Position numbers and translations under genes: made by a program | Assembly (NCBI RefSeq): GCF_037975245.1 | Contig: NC_092577.1 | Span: 22,408,398-22,472,397 of the forward strand | DNA: 64,000 nt | Direction: 5' to 3' | Source of the DNA: Apostichopus japonicus | Lineage: Eukaryota; Echinodermata; Holothuroidea; Aspidochirotida; Stichopodidae | Notes under the pieces: generated by a model | The model's database searches: none | What the model was told of the DNA's origin: nothing | What the model saw: the letters and a program-made list of their open reading frames with translations, nothing else | Part shown: positions 10,645 to 21,159 of the stretch, piece by piece | Position numbering within the stretch: position 1 is the first letter of the stretch | How the letters are laid out: the number at the start of each line of letters is the position of its first letter

Positions 10645-11200
10645 AACTGGGATCCAAAAAATTGACATTCAATTAACCAGCTTAGGGTCTTAAATTACAC
10701 TCATCTTTCTCAGATATAACATTATCTATATTGCATTATCTCTACCAAAAACTCACCAGATGAGGTGTTTTCCAGTACCAATTGATCTTCAGAGCCCTGT
10801 GTCCCCCTTTCATCATCTGAATGGTTATCTGTAAGACAGACAAATGCCAAATGATTAGGTTAATAAAAAACAATGGTCATAAGTTTGCATGGCAAAAGTA
10901 TTAGCAATTTTACTTCAATCAGGTAACATGTGGGGGAATGAAGACTTGAGTAACAGGACAGATGTCAAATTGGTTTGTGGTTTTTCCCTTTAGAAAATGC
11001 CTCAGAAAATCTGCTAAATATCAAGCCTATGTTCCCTCATTTGTACCAAATTGCATCTACTTGACATTTCCTTCATGAAGCCTGATACAGCAGCTTCTTT
11101 GTATTCCAGGCAAATTGCTTTTAATAATTTACCCTGTGTCTTTGATACCTTGGCTTTTATATAAGATCATAGACAAAAAGTGCAATATGATACCAAATAA
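10645..11200. repeat. Intra-gene tandem duplication, copy b
   Basis: This segment aligns with 11760-12600: shared blocks are acactcatctttct, gttttccagta, tggttatct, gacagacaaatgccaaat, and caatggtca followed by aagttt. It contains the acidic exon 10828-10757. Copy a has extra sequence at about 11830-12070. Confidence 0.65.
10757..10828 (-). pseudogene. Acidic phase-1 exon (copy b)
   Basis: The 72-nt exon sits between CTTACAG and GTGAGT. It encodes NHSDDERGTQGSEDQLVLEN and a Ser-rich end. It is a duplicate of the exon at 12188-12120, and the flanking introns are also similar, so a roughly 1.36-kb segment was tandemly duplicated. The phase 1-1 structure means it can be added or skipped without changing the frame. 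Confidence 0.6.
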
Positions 11201-12119
11201 ACCAGGAAATCAAATAGGTAAGTGATTCCTTGCAAATGAGAGGCAACTTTAGACAGAAGATACCAACATTCGGTGTTACTGAACAAAAATGGCCAATATT
11301 GTACAATTGCCTTGCAGTAATTGTCAATGGGTGCCAATACAATACAAGGCTAAACTTCAAAACCAACTTTCACTCTTTCAATCATGATCTCTAGCTAATA
11401 GCAGAGAAACTTATTAATAAAAGGCAGAAGGGTGACATATTACGTTTGATAAGTCCATGAATGTTACATGTCTACATGGTATTAACATTTTCACTTCTTG
11501 GAACGGTTTAAGTCTGGGCAATAAGTTAATAACTAAAAAATATCTTCCTAAACGTTCATTCTAAGAATACTTTCACCTAATTTGAACATCAAAATATGTG
11601 GTCTTATCGGGACAATGGACTGCAAGAAATGCTTGCTCTGTATCAATGTCCTCCTGTCAGGTTTTTGTGAGGCCACATAAATTCCTTCATGACTATAAAT
11701 AGCAATTTATTAATCAGTTTTCTACGGTATTGTTGTGAGTGCAAGCTAACACAATCCTTTGTTGGGATCCTGGCCTAGCACACCAAAGCAGCTTAAGGTA
11801 ATAAATCGCACTCATCTTTCTGTAGTCCCTTTTGAACTGAACTGCACTGTAAAATCAATAAAACCTATTTTGTTAAGGATTGATTTGGCACTAATTCAAG
11901 ATAAAGGTATTGGCCGAAGGTGGAACATACCTAGGGAGTCAATTTGACAAGTATGTGAGTTTGGCTGCATTTGAATCCCATGAAAGAAACAAAGATATGG
12001 ACTCATCCAGGGGTATATAGATCAAGATTAACATACTTATGTTTTTTATCTTAAATGGCAGGGCTGGAATACAACATAAGTCTCAGATATCACTTGCATT
12101 ATCTCCACAAAAAACTCAC

Positions 12120-12188
12120 CAGAGGAAGTGTTTTCCAGTACAGGTGGATCATGATGGCTCTGCTTCCCCTGCTCATCTGAATGGTTAT
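12120..12188 (-). pseudogene. Acidic phase-1 exon (copy a)
   Basis: The 69-nt exon is bounded by CTTATAG and GTGAGT. It encodes NHSDEQGKQSHHDPPVLEN and a Ser-rich end. The frame continues from the preceding exon (phase 1) and leaves at phase 1. Its near-copy lies at 10828-10757. The peptide is hydrophilic and acidic and is probably a flexible linker between recombinase and Myb-like domains. Confidence 0.6.
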
Positions 12189-12613
12189 CTATAAGACAGA
12201 CAAATGCCAAATGTGTAGATTAGTTGATAAGCAATGGTCACAAGTTTACGCAACTAAAAGTAATAACAATTCTACTTATTCGGAACATGTTATCTATCAT
12301 CCAATGTTCCCTGAAAGACGTGAGAACAAATGGGGGCTGGAGAGTTAAGTAAGAGTTGGTTTGTTGTTTTTCCTTAATTACAGGCAATACCTTTGAACAT
12401 CTGCTAAATATGATGCCTATGTCCGTTCAATTCTACAGATACTTGCATTTGCCACGTTTACCAACATGACAATTCCTTTTCAGCCCTATATAGTAAGCTT
12501 TGTGTTACAAGAAAGTATACCCAAAAAATAATTTACCTTGTTTCTCTGATATATCTACCCTTTAACATGAGATGTCTAGATAAGACATGCAACATAATAC
12601 AAAAGAGACTCAC

Positions 12614-12676
12614 CACCCTCAAGCTGATGCATTGCGACAGATTCTTCAATTTGTTCATCTTCAAACACAGGAATGT
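12614..12676 (-). pseudogene. Acidic phase-1 exon following recombinase
   Basis: The 63-nt exon lies between ATCCAACAG and GTGAGT and encodes DIPVFEDEQIEESVAMHQLE. It joins in frame to the donor at the end of the recombinase exon (GATG|GTAAGA at 12999/12998). It is rich in Glu/Asp, like the next two exons. Confidence 0.6.
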
Positions 12677-12978
12677 CTGTTGGATTGTGAAGTTCCAAAA
12701 ATTTGTCTTATAATTGATGACAAATTGTAGCCAAAGCAATCTTGGGGCAACCTCTAGAGAAATTAGGTACAATGCCAGCCAAAACCATTTTTCACTGAAA
12801 TGGTCAAGGTACTATTATGCTTGCACTGATCTGACCTACAGTCATGGATGCTGAATAACTCCAGTTTGTGAACATAACCTAAGTTAAGTAACACTGGCAT
12901 ATTAAGTCATTTTATCAGAGAAGATGTTAAATGTTCTTTACATTTCTTGTCATAAGTAGTTTACTCCTGCTAATTGAA

Positions 12979-14433
12979 CTACTTAAATAAATTCTTACCA
13001 TCAACACTGATTTCATCCAACGTCTTTCCTCTTAAGTTAGAAACTTTGCCTCGATCCATGGCAAGGAGCAATTTGGAAACTTTGCACAGTTCAACTGTTG
13101 ACTCCTGGAGTCTATAATATTGCTTGTGAATTGCCACATCATGACCAAGGTGGCTTGCCAGCCACTCTACCTCCTGACTACCAAGACTTAAGACTTGTGA
13201 GACAGTTGCAGCATACTGTCTCATTTTGGTGCTATTTATGGTCTCTGGTGCTTTTAAATCCAGACCAGTAAGTACTTCAGAAAGGCACTCTCCTCCATCA
13301 AGAAATGATGCTGAAGTAGACCTAGCAAACACATAGGGGTTGCCGGCTGGTATGCAAAATGATTCCCTTTGATCAATGATCAACTTAAGAGATTCAGAAC
13401 ATTCTGGTGGAATAATAACTGCGACTGGACGGCCACGTTTTCCCACAATTTTAACTACCTGGTACCGCTTAGACAGCTCTTTCTCCAAAGCATTTAGATT
13501 ATGAGCTAATTCATTAATCTCACATTTCTCCCACTGCGGCCGGTTTAAGATGGAAGCTACAGGCAATTTTGCCATTTCAGCTGGTCTGCGTTTGTTAAAG
13601 ACGATCAGTCTTGCTAGGGTCATTTTCTGCAATAGACGATAATCTCTGAACTCAGGTTTAGCACTCATGAGTTTACTGGTCAAACTTTTAATCTGAGATC
13701 GTGTGTGCTCAGAAACTTTCTTGAGATCAGAAACACTTGGGAGGCTGACTACTTTTTCACACTTTCTTACATTCAATGTGGAAGCAGCTGCTGAAGCAAC
13801 TTTCACATGCCATTCTGCTTGATGAAGTTGCAAATATCTGTTTGCTTCTTCTTCAGCTTCAGCATCACCTTGCCTTATTGCTTGGCTACGCTTGATTCTT
13901 GTGATCCAGACGAAGTCATGCCCTGACTTTATAGCGAATGATGGAAACTTATACTGACAACTTCCACCATTATCATTTTCAACTATGGCACATCTTTTTT
14001 CCACTGCCTCAACTACCATATCAAACTTGGATGGTTTTATGAAATCACTGATGTTCTGGCCACCATTAGGATCAGATTTCCTTAGTTCTAGTAAGACACT
14101 AGCAAGTGCTCTCATTTTTTGGGACACAATATGCTTTCTGGTTTGCTGGTTGCGAAGCACTTGGTTTCCATATTCAAGTATGAGTATGTCATTGCTAAGA
14201 ACATCAAACAGCTCATCTCTCTTCATTGAAGATAAGACCATTCTTTTCAATTTGTCACTTGCTCCGTTGTACCGTTTCATAAGGATGTCACTTTCCATGC
14301 GAACTCGTGATCTCTTTTTACTTTCTCCCTTGGATTCTGATTCTTTGGCAATGCATCTATACCGCACATGCCTCCACAAATCATCCTTACTAACATATCC
14401 CAAACACTGTGGACAGGGGCCGTAATCATCCAA
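12979..14433 (-). CDS. Open recombinase-encoding frame (Crypton-like tyrosine recombinase)
   Basis: This is the longest uninterrupted frame of the gene: 484 codons, with no ATG at its 5' limit (it simply follows the TGA at 14458-14460). It begins with a C-x2-C-x10-H finger (CPQC...LWRHV), then a helical basic region and the catalytic part (box I NKRRPAEM, RGRPV strand, box II TKMRQYAATVSQ, box III HLGH, nucleophile HKQYY). It ends a few codons past the GTAAGA donor, so the last residues after GATG are intronic. Tyrosine recombinases cut and rejoin DNA through a 3'-phosphotyrosine. Whether this one is a Crypton transposase or a host-captured protein cannot be told here. The missing box II His would weaken catalysis. 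Confidence 0.7.
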   Translation of the reverse strand: MDDYGPCPQCLGYVSKDDLWRHVRYRCIAKESESKGESKKRSRVRMESDILMKRYNGASDKLKRMVLSSMKRDELFDVLSNDILILEYGNQVLRNQQTRKHIVSQKMRALASVLLELRKSDPNGGQNISDFIKPSKFDMVVEAVEKRCAIVENDNGGSCQYKFPSFAIKSGHDFVWITRIKRSQAIRQGDAEAEEEANRYLQLHQAEWHVKVASAAASTLNVRKCEKVVSLPSVSDLKKVSEHTRSQIKSLTSKLMSAKPEFRDYRLLQKMTLARLIVFNKRRPAEMAKLPVASILNRPQWEKCEINELAHNLNALEKELSKRYQVVKIVGKRGRPVAVIIPPECSESLKLIIDQRESFCIPAGNPYVFARSTSASFLDGGECLSEVLTGLDLKAPETINSTKMRQYAATVSQVLSLGSQEVEWLASHLGHDVAIHKQYYRLQESTVELCKVSKLLLAMDRGKVSNLRGKTLDEISVDGKNLFK

Positions 14434-14457
14434 GTCAAAGTAGGCTCCAGTTGATGG

Positions 14458-14460
14458 TCA
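14458..14460 (-). other. In-frame TGA upstream of recombinase
   Basis: The minus frame reads ATG CGA TGA CCA and continues open on both sides. Related proteins usually have Arg or Lys before Pro here (from memory), so a CGA to TGA change is likely. The stop is followed by C, a context tolerated in readthrough, though readthrough is not shown. Confidence 0.7.
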
Positions 14461-14646
14461 TCGCATCAAAATTATCTCTCCAGTCTGTGTTTGTATCACT
14501 TCTTCATAGTGAAAGAAATTTCCTTTGTTTCGCAGAAGGTCTAGTTTAACTTTCCGCTCCCTTGATTCCACAGGCAGTGCCATTATCTGTGCAACAGCAA
14601 CTTCATCTTTATGTTGACTTAGATAGTGTCGACCGATAACAACTTC

Positions 14647-14649
14647 TCA
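14647..14649 (-). other. In-frame TGA within the C2-H-H finger
   Basis: The frame reads AAG TTG TGA GAA GTT between CLFCGKL and VVIGRHYLSQH, so the stop lies between the Cys and His ligands of one zinc finger. The frame is otherwise open for about 590 nt upstream and about 190 nt downstream. Confidence 0.7.
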
Positions 14650-15149
14650 CAACTTCCCACAGAACAAGCATGCATTTCTTTTATCGTAGACTCGTTTGGA
14701 ACCTTTCTCTGTTTGTTTCCTTTGAGCACATTTGACATGGACTTCTTCTTCCTCCTGTTCTTCATCATCCAACTGCTCCCGTTCACAACCTGATGAATTG
14801 TCTTCACAGCAGCCTGCATCCATTTTAGCATCAATCACTTTATTGTAACATGTCCCTGAAGTCCCAGGGACATCTTTCGGTAAGTCACATGTGTCATCAT
14901 CCTTTTCAAGATCACTGTTCTTATCTGAATCACCAGGGTCTGGATGATAACCTGAATCGGCCTCATGTTCAGAAGCATCACTCTTGTCATCAGCAACTTC
15001 ATATTCATGAGTACTTTCAATATCACTTAATAGGGCTGTTTGACAGTCTACCTCTGCTGCCATAAAAGGAAACACTTGTGTATCTCTAAGAATGGATCTT
15101 ATCTTAGCAAGTTCCTTCTCCAGATCAGACCTAGTGTCTAATGTCTGAT

Positions 15150-15690
15150 TTTGCTGTGAGTTGTCCTCTGCATTAGGTTTCTGTTCAATAGCTTTATTTG
15201 CTTTCCAGTCACCACATTCTTCAATGGGAGATCCCTCAACCATTTCCTCATCATCTTCTCTCCGATGATGATGATGGCGATATGCATCGCCATGTTAGGT
15301 AATTGTTCCCTATCATCTTTATCAGGTTTCTTACCAGTTTCTTCTTTTGTGTATCCAGCAGCGGTCAATTTTTCTTGCTGTGAGTGGTCCTCTGTATTAG
15401 TATTAGTATTCAATGGAAGATACCTCAACCATTTCCTCATCATCCTCTCTCTGAAGTGCTGTATTATGCATCGCCATGTTGGTTAACTGTTCCCAACCAT
15501 CTTTATCAGGTTTGTCACCAGTTACTTCTTTAGGGTCTTTTGCAGTGGTCAGTATTTCTTGCTGTGAGTGGTCTTTTGCATTATTATTCTGTTCACAAGC
15601 TTGATCTTCTTTACTGCAACCAACATCTCATTGGAAGATCCCTCAACAATTTCCTCATCATCTTCCCTGTGAAGAGTTGTGTTGAGCACC
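15150..15690 (-). repeat. Threefold imperfect coding repeat in the linker
   Basis: Three units of about 150-200 bp share REDDEE, VEGSP/VEVSS, AEDHSQQ, TKEETG and KPDKD words on the minus strand. The middle unit has lost the block between SIE and NTED. Frames differ between units because of indels, so an unequal-crossover repeat has since drifted. Confidence 0.65.
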
Positions 15691-15975
15691 ATCATACTAG
15701 GTAATTGTTCACAACACTCTTTATCCAGTTGGTCTTCAGTTTTGTCCTGAACTTCCTGTTGGGTACTCTTGCCATCCTTGTCTGTTCGCCAAGGAAGATT
15801 TTTTAAACCATAGTCATACCGTATCTCGTCACCAATATTAATTTCCTTTGTTGAAAACAAGCAAAGAATAACTTCCTCATTGTGAATTATCTTCTTCGTT
15901 CTGCAGTTTGCTTTTTGGGGTTTTTCATCATTGACAAAATTTCCAAGTCACTTTTTCATATGGGTTGCATCAATG

Positions 15976-16934
15976 CTGAAAGATATAAAATTAAAAAAAA
16001 AAAACATGTACAATTATTGTGTATTTCATTAAATGATTGCAATCATTGAAGGAAGGCAACCTTTTATGCCCAATGAATTAAAGTTTCTCCATGTACAAAA
16101 TGAAGTGAAAAGTCTCCCATGAATATCTTCCTTCAAAATCTCATTGTTTGTGGTGGTAACTCCCACAATGCCTATAGACCTGTCACTACCATTACTCTTG
16201 CCCAAACCCAACAGTAAGCTTCTCCTAGCCTTATCCCCTGACCAATTAATTAAAATTAAAATAACCAAAACCCTTCCCGTATATCCCTTCCAAATTCCTT
16301 TCAAAAACTACAAAGTCAACAAGTAAGAGATTCATGTTATTACAAATCTCACCTTGTTTGCAATGTGATGAGTTTTAAAGAAGTTCATGTATTGCTTCAG
16401 TAGCACCCCTATGTAGTACTGAAGTGTGTGGCTATAGCACACTACACACTGTATTATGGCTGTAGATAATTGCCTTGATAGCTCTTGACAGGAGCTACTA
16501 ATTGTGTTCCTCAGTTGGAATTTACAGGCGCTACAAAGCATGAGCGCGATCTTGCGGAATGGTGAGTACTCTACTACTGATAAATACCTTACTTTTAATA
16601 TAATATTAATACTCTACTTATAAATACCTGTATCATTACAATTATTACCAACAAGTACCTAATCATGGAGGACATGATTATTCCAAAATCATGATCATTA
16701 ATAACTCACAGTGAAATAACACTAATCCTTAACCAGAATGCAAAAATGCATTGTGCTACCAATGATGTAATATGAGCACTTTTCTTCATGAATCTGACTG
16801 ATGTAATGTATAGTGAGGGTGTACAACATACTTGATCTTTGTATTACAGTGCAACGCATTGTGTTGTGACAAACAATAAATTCAAACAATTAATTCCACA
16901 AACAATGTGACAAACAATAAATTCACAAAGGCAC
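15976..16934. other. Presumed intron, no feature recognised
   Basis: An acceptor sits at its lower edge. The open frame 16304-16029 (minus) is unrelated to any family I recognise. The missing middle SET exon should lie between here and 18156 but was not found. Confidence 0.4.
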
Positions 16935-17775
16935 GGGCTGTCCTGAAATGACCATTGACCTCAACAACAGGCTTCTTGTACTAAGAGTGATACATCAGCA
17001 ACTAAATATGATGTCCTACTGAAATGTTGCGTAAGACATTTTTTTCACAATTTCACCCCTCATGAACTCAACCACTGACCTCCGCCAACATTGTGATGTT
17101 ATGTTTAGGAAGGTGCCTTAGTGAAGAGAGGCAGGTAAGAGGGGAATGAAGTTCTTGCAACATTTTACAAGCTTTCCACAATTTGACCCCTGGTGACCCC
17201 AAATGATATTGACCTCCATAAAAATCAAATTGGCTTTATTGTACTTTATGTGGTACTTCTACAAACCAAATATGAAGTCTGCCCATGATTCCCTTCTTGA
17301 GATGTCGTATTTACAAGGTTTCACAAGTTGACCCCTGGTGAGCCCAAATGACATTTGACCTCCTTAAAAAACACTAGGCTTCTTGTATTAAATGTGTGAC
17401 TTCTACACACTAAGTACAGTATGAGGTCTGTCTAAGCTTTTCTTCTTGAGATATCATGTTTACAAGGTTTTCCACAATTTCAGCACAAATAACCTTTGAC
17501 CTCAACCAAAATCAATAGGCTTCTTGTCCTCAATATGGTACTCCTACACATTAAACAAGAGGTATGCTCAAGCTTTCCTTCTTGAGATATTGTTTTTAGA
17601 AGGTTTTCACAATTTGACCGTCGGTGACCCCAAATGACCTTTGACCTCTACCAAAATTAATAGGCTCCTTGTCCTTAATATGGTACTTCAACACACTAAC
17701 ATATGAGTTATGCCCAAGGTTTTCTTCTTGAGATATTGTGTTTATATACAAGGTTTTCACAATTCGACCCAAAAT
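16935..17775 (+). repeat. ~145-bp TGACCT-rich tandem repeat, about 6 units
   Basis: The phrase CACAATTTGACCC (or a variant) recurs at 17046, 17177, 17322, 17473, 17608 and 17758. Each unit also has GACCTC, AGGCTTCTTGT and CTTCTTGAGATAT. Spacing is 131-151 bp. Diverged single units appear near 18800-19160, 46850-47000 and 50370-50480, so this is a dispersed family in the genome. Confidence 0.85.
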
Positions 17776-18156
17776 TTGCCAACAACATAGTTCAAAGGAT
17801 GAAGGTAACTGATCCATTAGCAAAAGTTCTTCAGACTTCTGTTTGACTTCTGGCATATTTCAGTATGAAGTACAAATTGGAAACTGACTTGCACTAACCT
17901 ACAGCAAGTGAGCTTTATTTCACACCTAACTCAAACAGAATTGTAGTTTTAATCCAACTGACAAATGATGTTAGGCTAGCAGACTAATTGACTTTTCACT
18001 GACAGGTCAGCCTAAAATAAATGAAAAACTATGAACAATTTCCTTTAAAAATGAATAACAGCAAACACAACTCTCCAATATATAATTTCTCTAATACGAC
18101 TAAAAATATCATGTTGCTTAGCCATGCATGTATGTTATTACTAGTAAAGCACTCAC

Positions 18157-18228
18157 CAATCCTTTCACTGATGAACTTCTTCTCAAGATCAGGGTGATCC
18201 TGCTCATAGTTGGGTACATCTGTATCCT
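18157..18228 (-). pseudogene. Upstream exon leading into SET domain
   Basis: The 72-nt exon, phase 1-1, lies between CTTCCCAG and GTGAGT. It encodes EDTDVPNYEQDHPDLEKKFI followed by SERIG. In KMT5A-like SET proteins a similar basic segment leads directly into the RGVFA start of the SET domain, so this fits the exon before the missing SET middle. The assignment is an inference from position, phase and similarity. Confidence 0.5.
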
Positions 18229-20508
18229 CTGGGAAGATTAAAAGATATCAAAAGTTAACACAGTGACAACACAATTACTGAAAACTGCAAATTAAAGCTC
18301 TAACATGTGTTAAACAATATGGATACATGTAACAGTATGTCAGTGTCAAGAGAGACAATGTGCATTGCACTGCATGTACAATGAGTAGCTAGGATGCACC
18401 GCAATGGGCTCCAGCCACCATGCCAGATTACTTTATTGCAAGTTGTTTGTGCTTATGCAGAACACAGTGTCGAGGTGCAAGTATACAGAAAGGCCCTAAA
18501 GCTAATTTAATGTACAAGGGATTCAAAATTAGCAATCTGGTCAAATTTATATTAAATTCTTGCATATTTCTCTTTTTGCATACTTAATTTTCTCACATTC
18601 AGCAAGGTGAATGCACAAGATGCATTGTGAAATTTAACTAATTGGCAAACTATGTAATATACTACCACTGTAAGATAATTCAGGGTCAATACATGAGAGG
18701 GGTAAACCATAACCCATACAGATGATTCAACTCAATTTAGTACCTCAGCAACTAAACATGAGAATTCCTCCTTGATACATTCATGGAATATTAAATTAAC
18801 AAACGTTTTCACATGTTGACTCCTGTTGATCCCTATGCCCTTTGACCTACACCGAAAGCTTCACATTCAACATGGCATAATCACATACCAATAATATAAG
18901 ATCGCTATTTCTTAACAAAGTTTGACTACTTAACCAATGTTGAGCTAAATGTACATATCAAATATGCCTTAATGAGATATCAAGTGTGTTAGGATTTAAA
19001 ACATTTGAATTGTGACTCGAAATGAACTTGACCTCCACTCAAATTTGCAGGCTTCTTGTAAGTCAAAGTGGTACTGTACACCTAAATATTACACATGACT
19101 TGAAGTAGCCTATAAGGTCTTCACTATTGTTAACCCTAGATAACATGTAACCTCTGCCCAAAATAATGTGCTTCTTGTGCTTAATGTGATGAACAAATGG
19201 TGAGTTAATGGATCTTTCATACAGTATGTGACAGAGAGAATGAGATGGGTCCAGTTTTGCTAACACAGTTGAAAGTTAACTTACTTTCAGAGTGTTTCTG
19301 CTGGAAACCCTAGCAGAACTAAACTGCTAGAGCAGAATATATTGTACACAATGTGTTGAGGCATTTGATTCAAATGAACCCCAGGCATTAAGATGGTGTG
19401 GGTGTTCATGCATGGGATAAAATAACAAGATATGATAAGGCAGGGTTTGCATTAGCCACAGGATTGCATGATTCCAGCAATTTGATTTCAAATGCTGCAT
19501 GTCAAAACTTGCCAAGACGGGATTTACCACAATCAATTTGAGCTCTCAACTTGAATTAAACGATCCATCGCTAAACCATTGCATTTCGAATAAACGTTTC
19601 GTTAAAGCCACATTTTTCATGTTTAGTTATCCCTTCTATAATCTATCGCAAGATCCCGTAAATTGCTTTGTCAGTCTATCCTTGTATGAAATTAATGAAT
19701 GAAAAAATTATAATTTTGAGAATTTCAATATTTACGCTGACACGAATGTATACAGTAGCTACAACTATGAGAGGAAAGATATCTTTATTTCTTTTATTAT
19801 ACCACAATCAAATAAGACAGCAACTGCATGAAAAATATGTTGTCCTTTCTGCAACCTATAAACACAGGGCTACAGCTGTGCTACCAATACTGCTTAAGAA
19901 AAAGCTAATTTAACAACCCAAACAGGTTGATTATGAAATCATGGATAAATTTCCAAGATAATGTGTGCTGTAATTAGGTTCAAAACAAGAATTTCAAGAA
20001 TTAGCAACTTCAAATACCATAAAATAGAATTAATACCATAGGGCATACAGTATAGGCCAATAGCAATAGCTTTTTTTCTATCTGGGTGGTCTGGCAAATG
20101 TGACTCCAGAAAGGTGTGAATCTCCTTGGAGAAATGGGTAAAAAATTCGGTTTATGACAACCCGAAGAGGTAATTCTCTTCTTGCATTGTACCCACTTGT
20201 ATATAAATATAACCTAAACATTCTACAGAACAGCCAAACAGTAGGGAAGAAACAAAGCACAAATGAAATCATGACCCACCTATAGTGTCTGTTTTAACAT
20301 GCGACTTGCTTTAACCGAAGTTCTCCTCATTAACATGCTAAGTTATTCCCAACAATGTTTGTAATACAAGTTGTTTAATGCATCTTTTGCATTCTTTCAC
20401 GAATAAGTATTTGGTTTACTTTGACAGGGTAATCCCTCTGGAGAATGCAGCTAATACTGTAGGGTGGGGCAAGAAAGGCTGAAAAGAACAAGAGCCCAAG
20501 GGCACTGC
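18229..20508. other. Intergenic or intronic, no gene seen
   Basis: It holds two diverged units of the TGACCT-type dispersed repeat (about 18800-18880 and 19010-19170). Short open frames (19063-19266, 19327-19536, 19499-19702, 20078-20272) show no recognisable motif or splice context. Confidence 0.4.
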
Positions 20509-21159
20509 GGTTCCTTGCTTGGGGTATATGACAATACACATAATATTATCAAGCAAGATTGGGCTCAAATAGTCCAAGTAATTGTGGTCCTACATGTTCC
20601 CATAAAGTAACCAACACTATATTCAACACTTTTGTAATCACAAAATGTGATCAGATTTTTGATCAAAAGGCACTTTTGAGATCTAAATATGGCGTCCAAA
20701 ATGTAAGAAGTATAAGAGACCAACAAGCGTGTCAACAGATATGATAACATTGGGGACCTCAGATGACATGACCTTTAAGTTGAAAATGTTCCACCACCCC
20801 ATTCACAACTTGTCCCAAAATATCAACCATGTCACACCTTGGCATTGAGATTTAATTGCATTAAATGTCAAAAAATTAACTTTGAACTTGTATACATAAC
20901 TTGACACACAAAGGTGACCCGGAGGTCAACCATTTCACATTTTTGATCGGTGAGACCTAAATAGAGCATGACTGTAAAAATTCAAACATTTTTTCTTTGC
21001 CCATTTTCTCCCCCCAAAATACTACTTTTTTAACATTAGCTGACCTTTGGTGACGTTGGATCACATGACCATTAAGTTTGAAAATATTCCCCTATACCAT
21101 TTGCAACTTGTCCAAAAAAATCAACCTTGTCACACCTTGGAACTGGGAGTTATTGCATT

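Larger units (their letters stand above)
12999..15975 (-). pseudogene. Large exon: SET end, zinc fingers, tyrosine recombinase
   Basis: The acceptor (pyrimidine tract, TTTCAG) precedes 15975. SET C-terminus: IDATH, NFVND and EINIGDEIRYDYGLKNLPW (to about 15779). A linker of three imperfect repeats follows (about 15690-15150; HREDDEE, VEGSP, TTHSQQ words) and carries frameshifts. From 15243 to 12999 one frame holds acidic sequence, CLFCGKL...RHYLSQH (C2-H-H finger), CPQCLGYVSKDDLWRHV and the recombinase. Counting from codon 14433, the box I Arg is near residue 282 (NKRRPAEMAKL), the box II Arg is R405 (TKMRQY, usual His absent), box III is HLGHD (428-432), and the Tyr is 439/440 (HKQYYR). TGA stops lie at 15948-15950, 14647-14649 and 14458-14460. 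The GTAAGA donor is at 12998. Confidence 0.75.
9883..18228 (-). pseudogene. SET + tyrosine recombinase + Myb-like multi-exon gene (degraded)
   Basis: Six minus-strand exons in order encode the following: a lead-in to a SET domain (18228-18157); the SET C-terminus, a repeated acidic linker, a C2HC finger, a second zinc finger and a Crypton-like tyrosine recombinase (15975-12999); three acidic exons (12676-12614, 12188-12120, 10828-10757); and a Myb/SANT-like end (10105-9883). All internal junctions after the big exon are phase 1. The middle SET exon (the RGVFA to substrate-binding part) was not found. Three in-frame TGA codons and at least four frameshifts argue for a recent pseudogene, unless the assembly is at fault. 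Related uncharacterised multi-domain proteins are known in fish, corals and echinoderms. The domain order is inferred from splice sites and not proven by transcripts. Confidence 0.65.

Noticed and set aside
10457..10672. Minus frame of 71 codons as an additional exon
   Set aside because: No in-phase acceptor gives a continuous frame from the acidic exon, and no domain is visible.
13985..14425. Plus-strand 146-codon frame
   Set aside because: Antisense shadow of the recombinase exon.
16029..16304. Minus frame GYTGRVLVILILINW... considered as a mitochondrial insertion
   Set aside because: Neither strand matched any mitochondrial protein I could recognise, and it is only about 90 codons.
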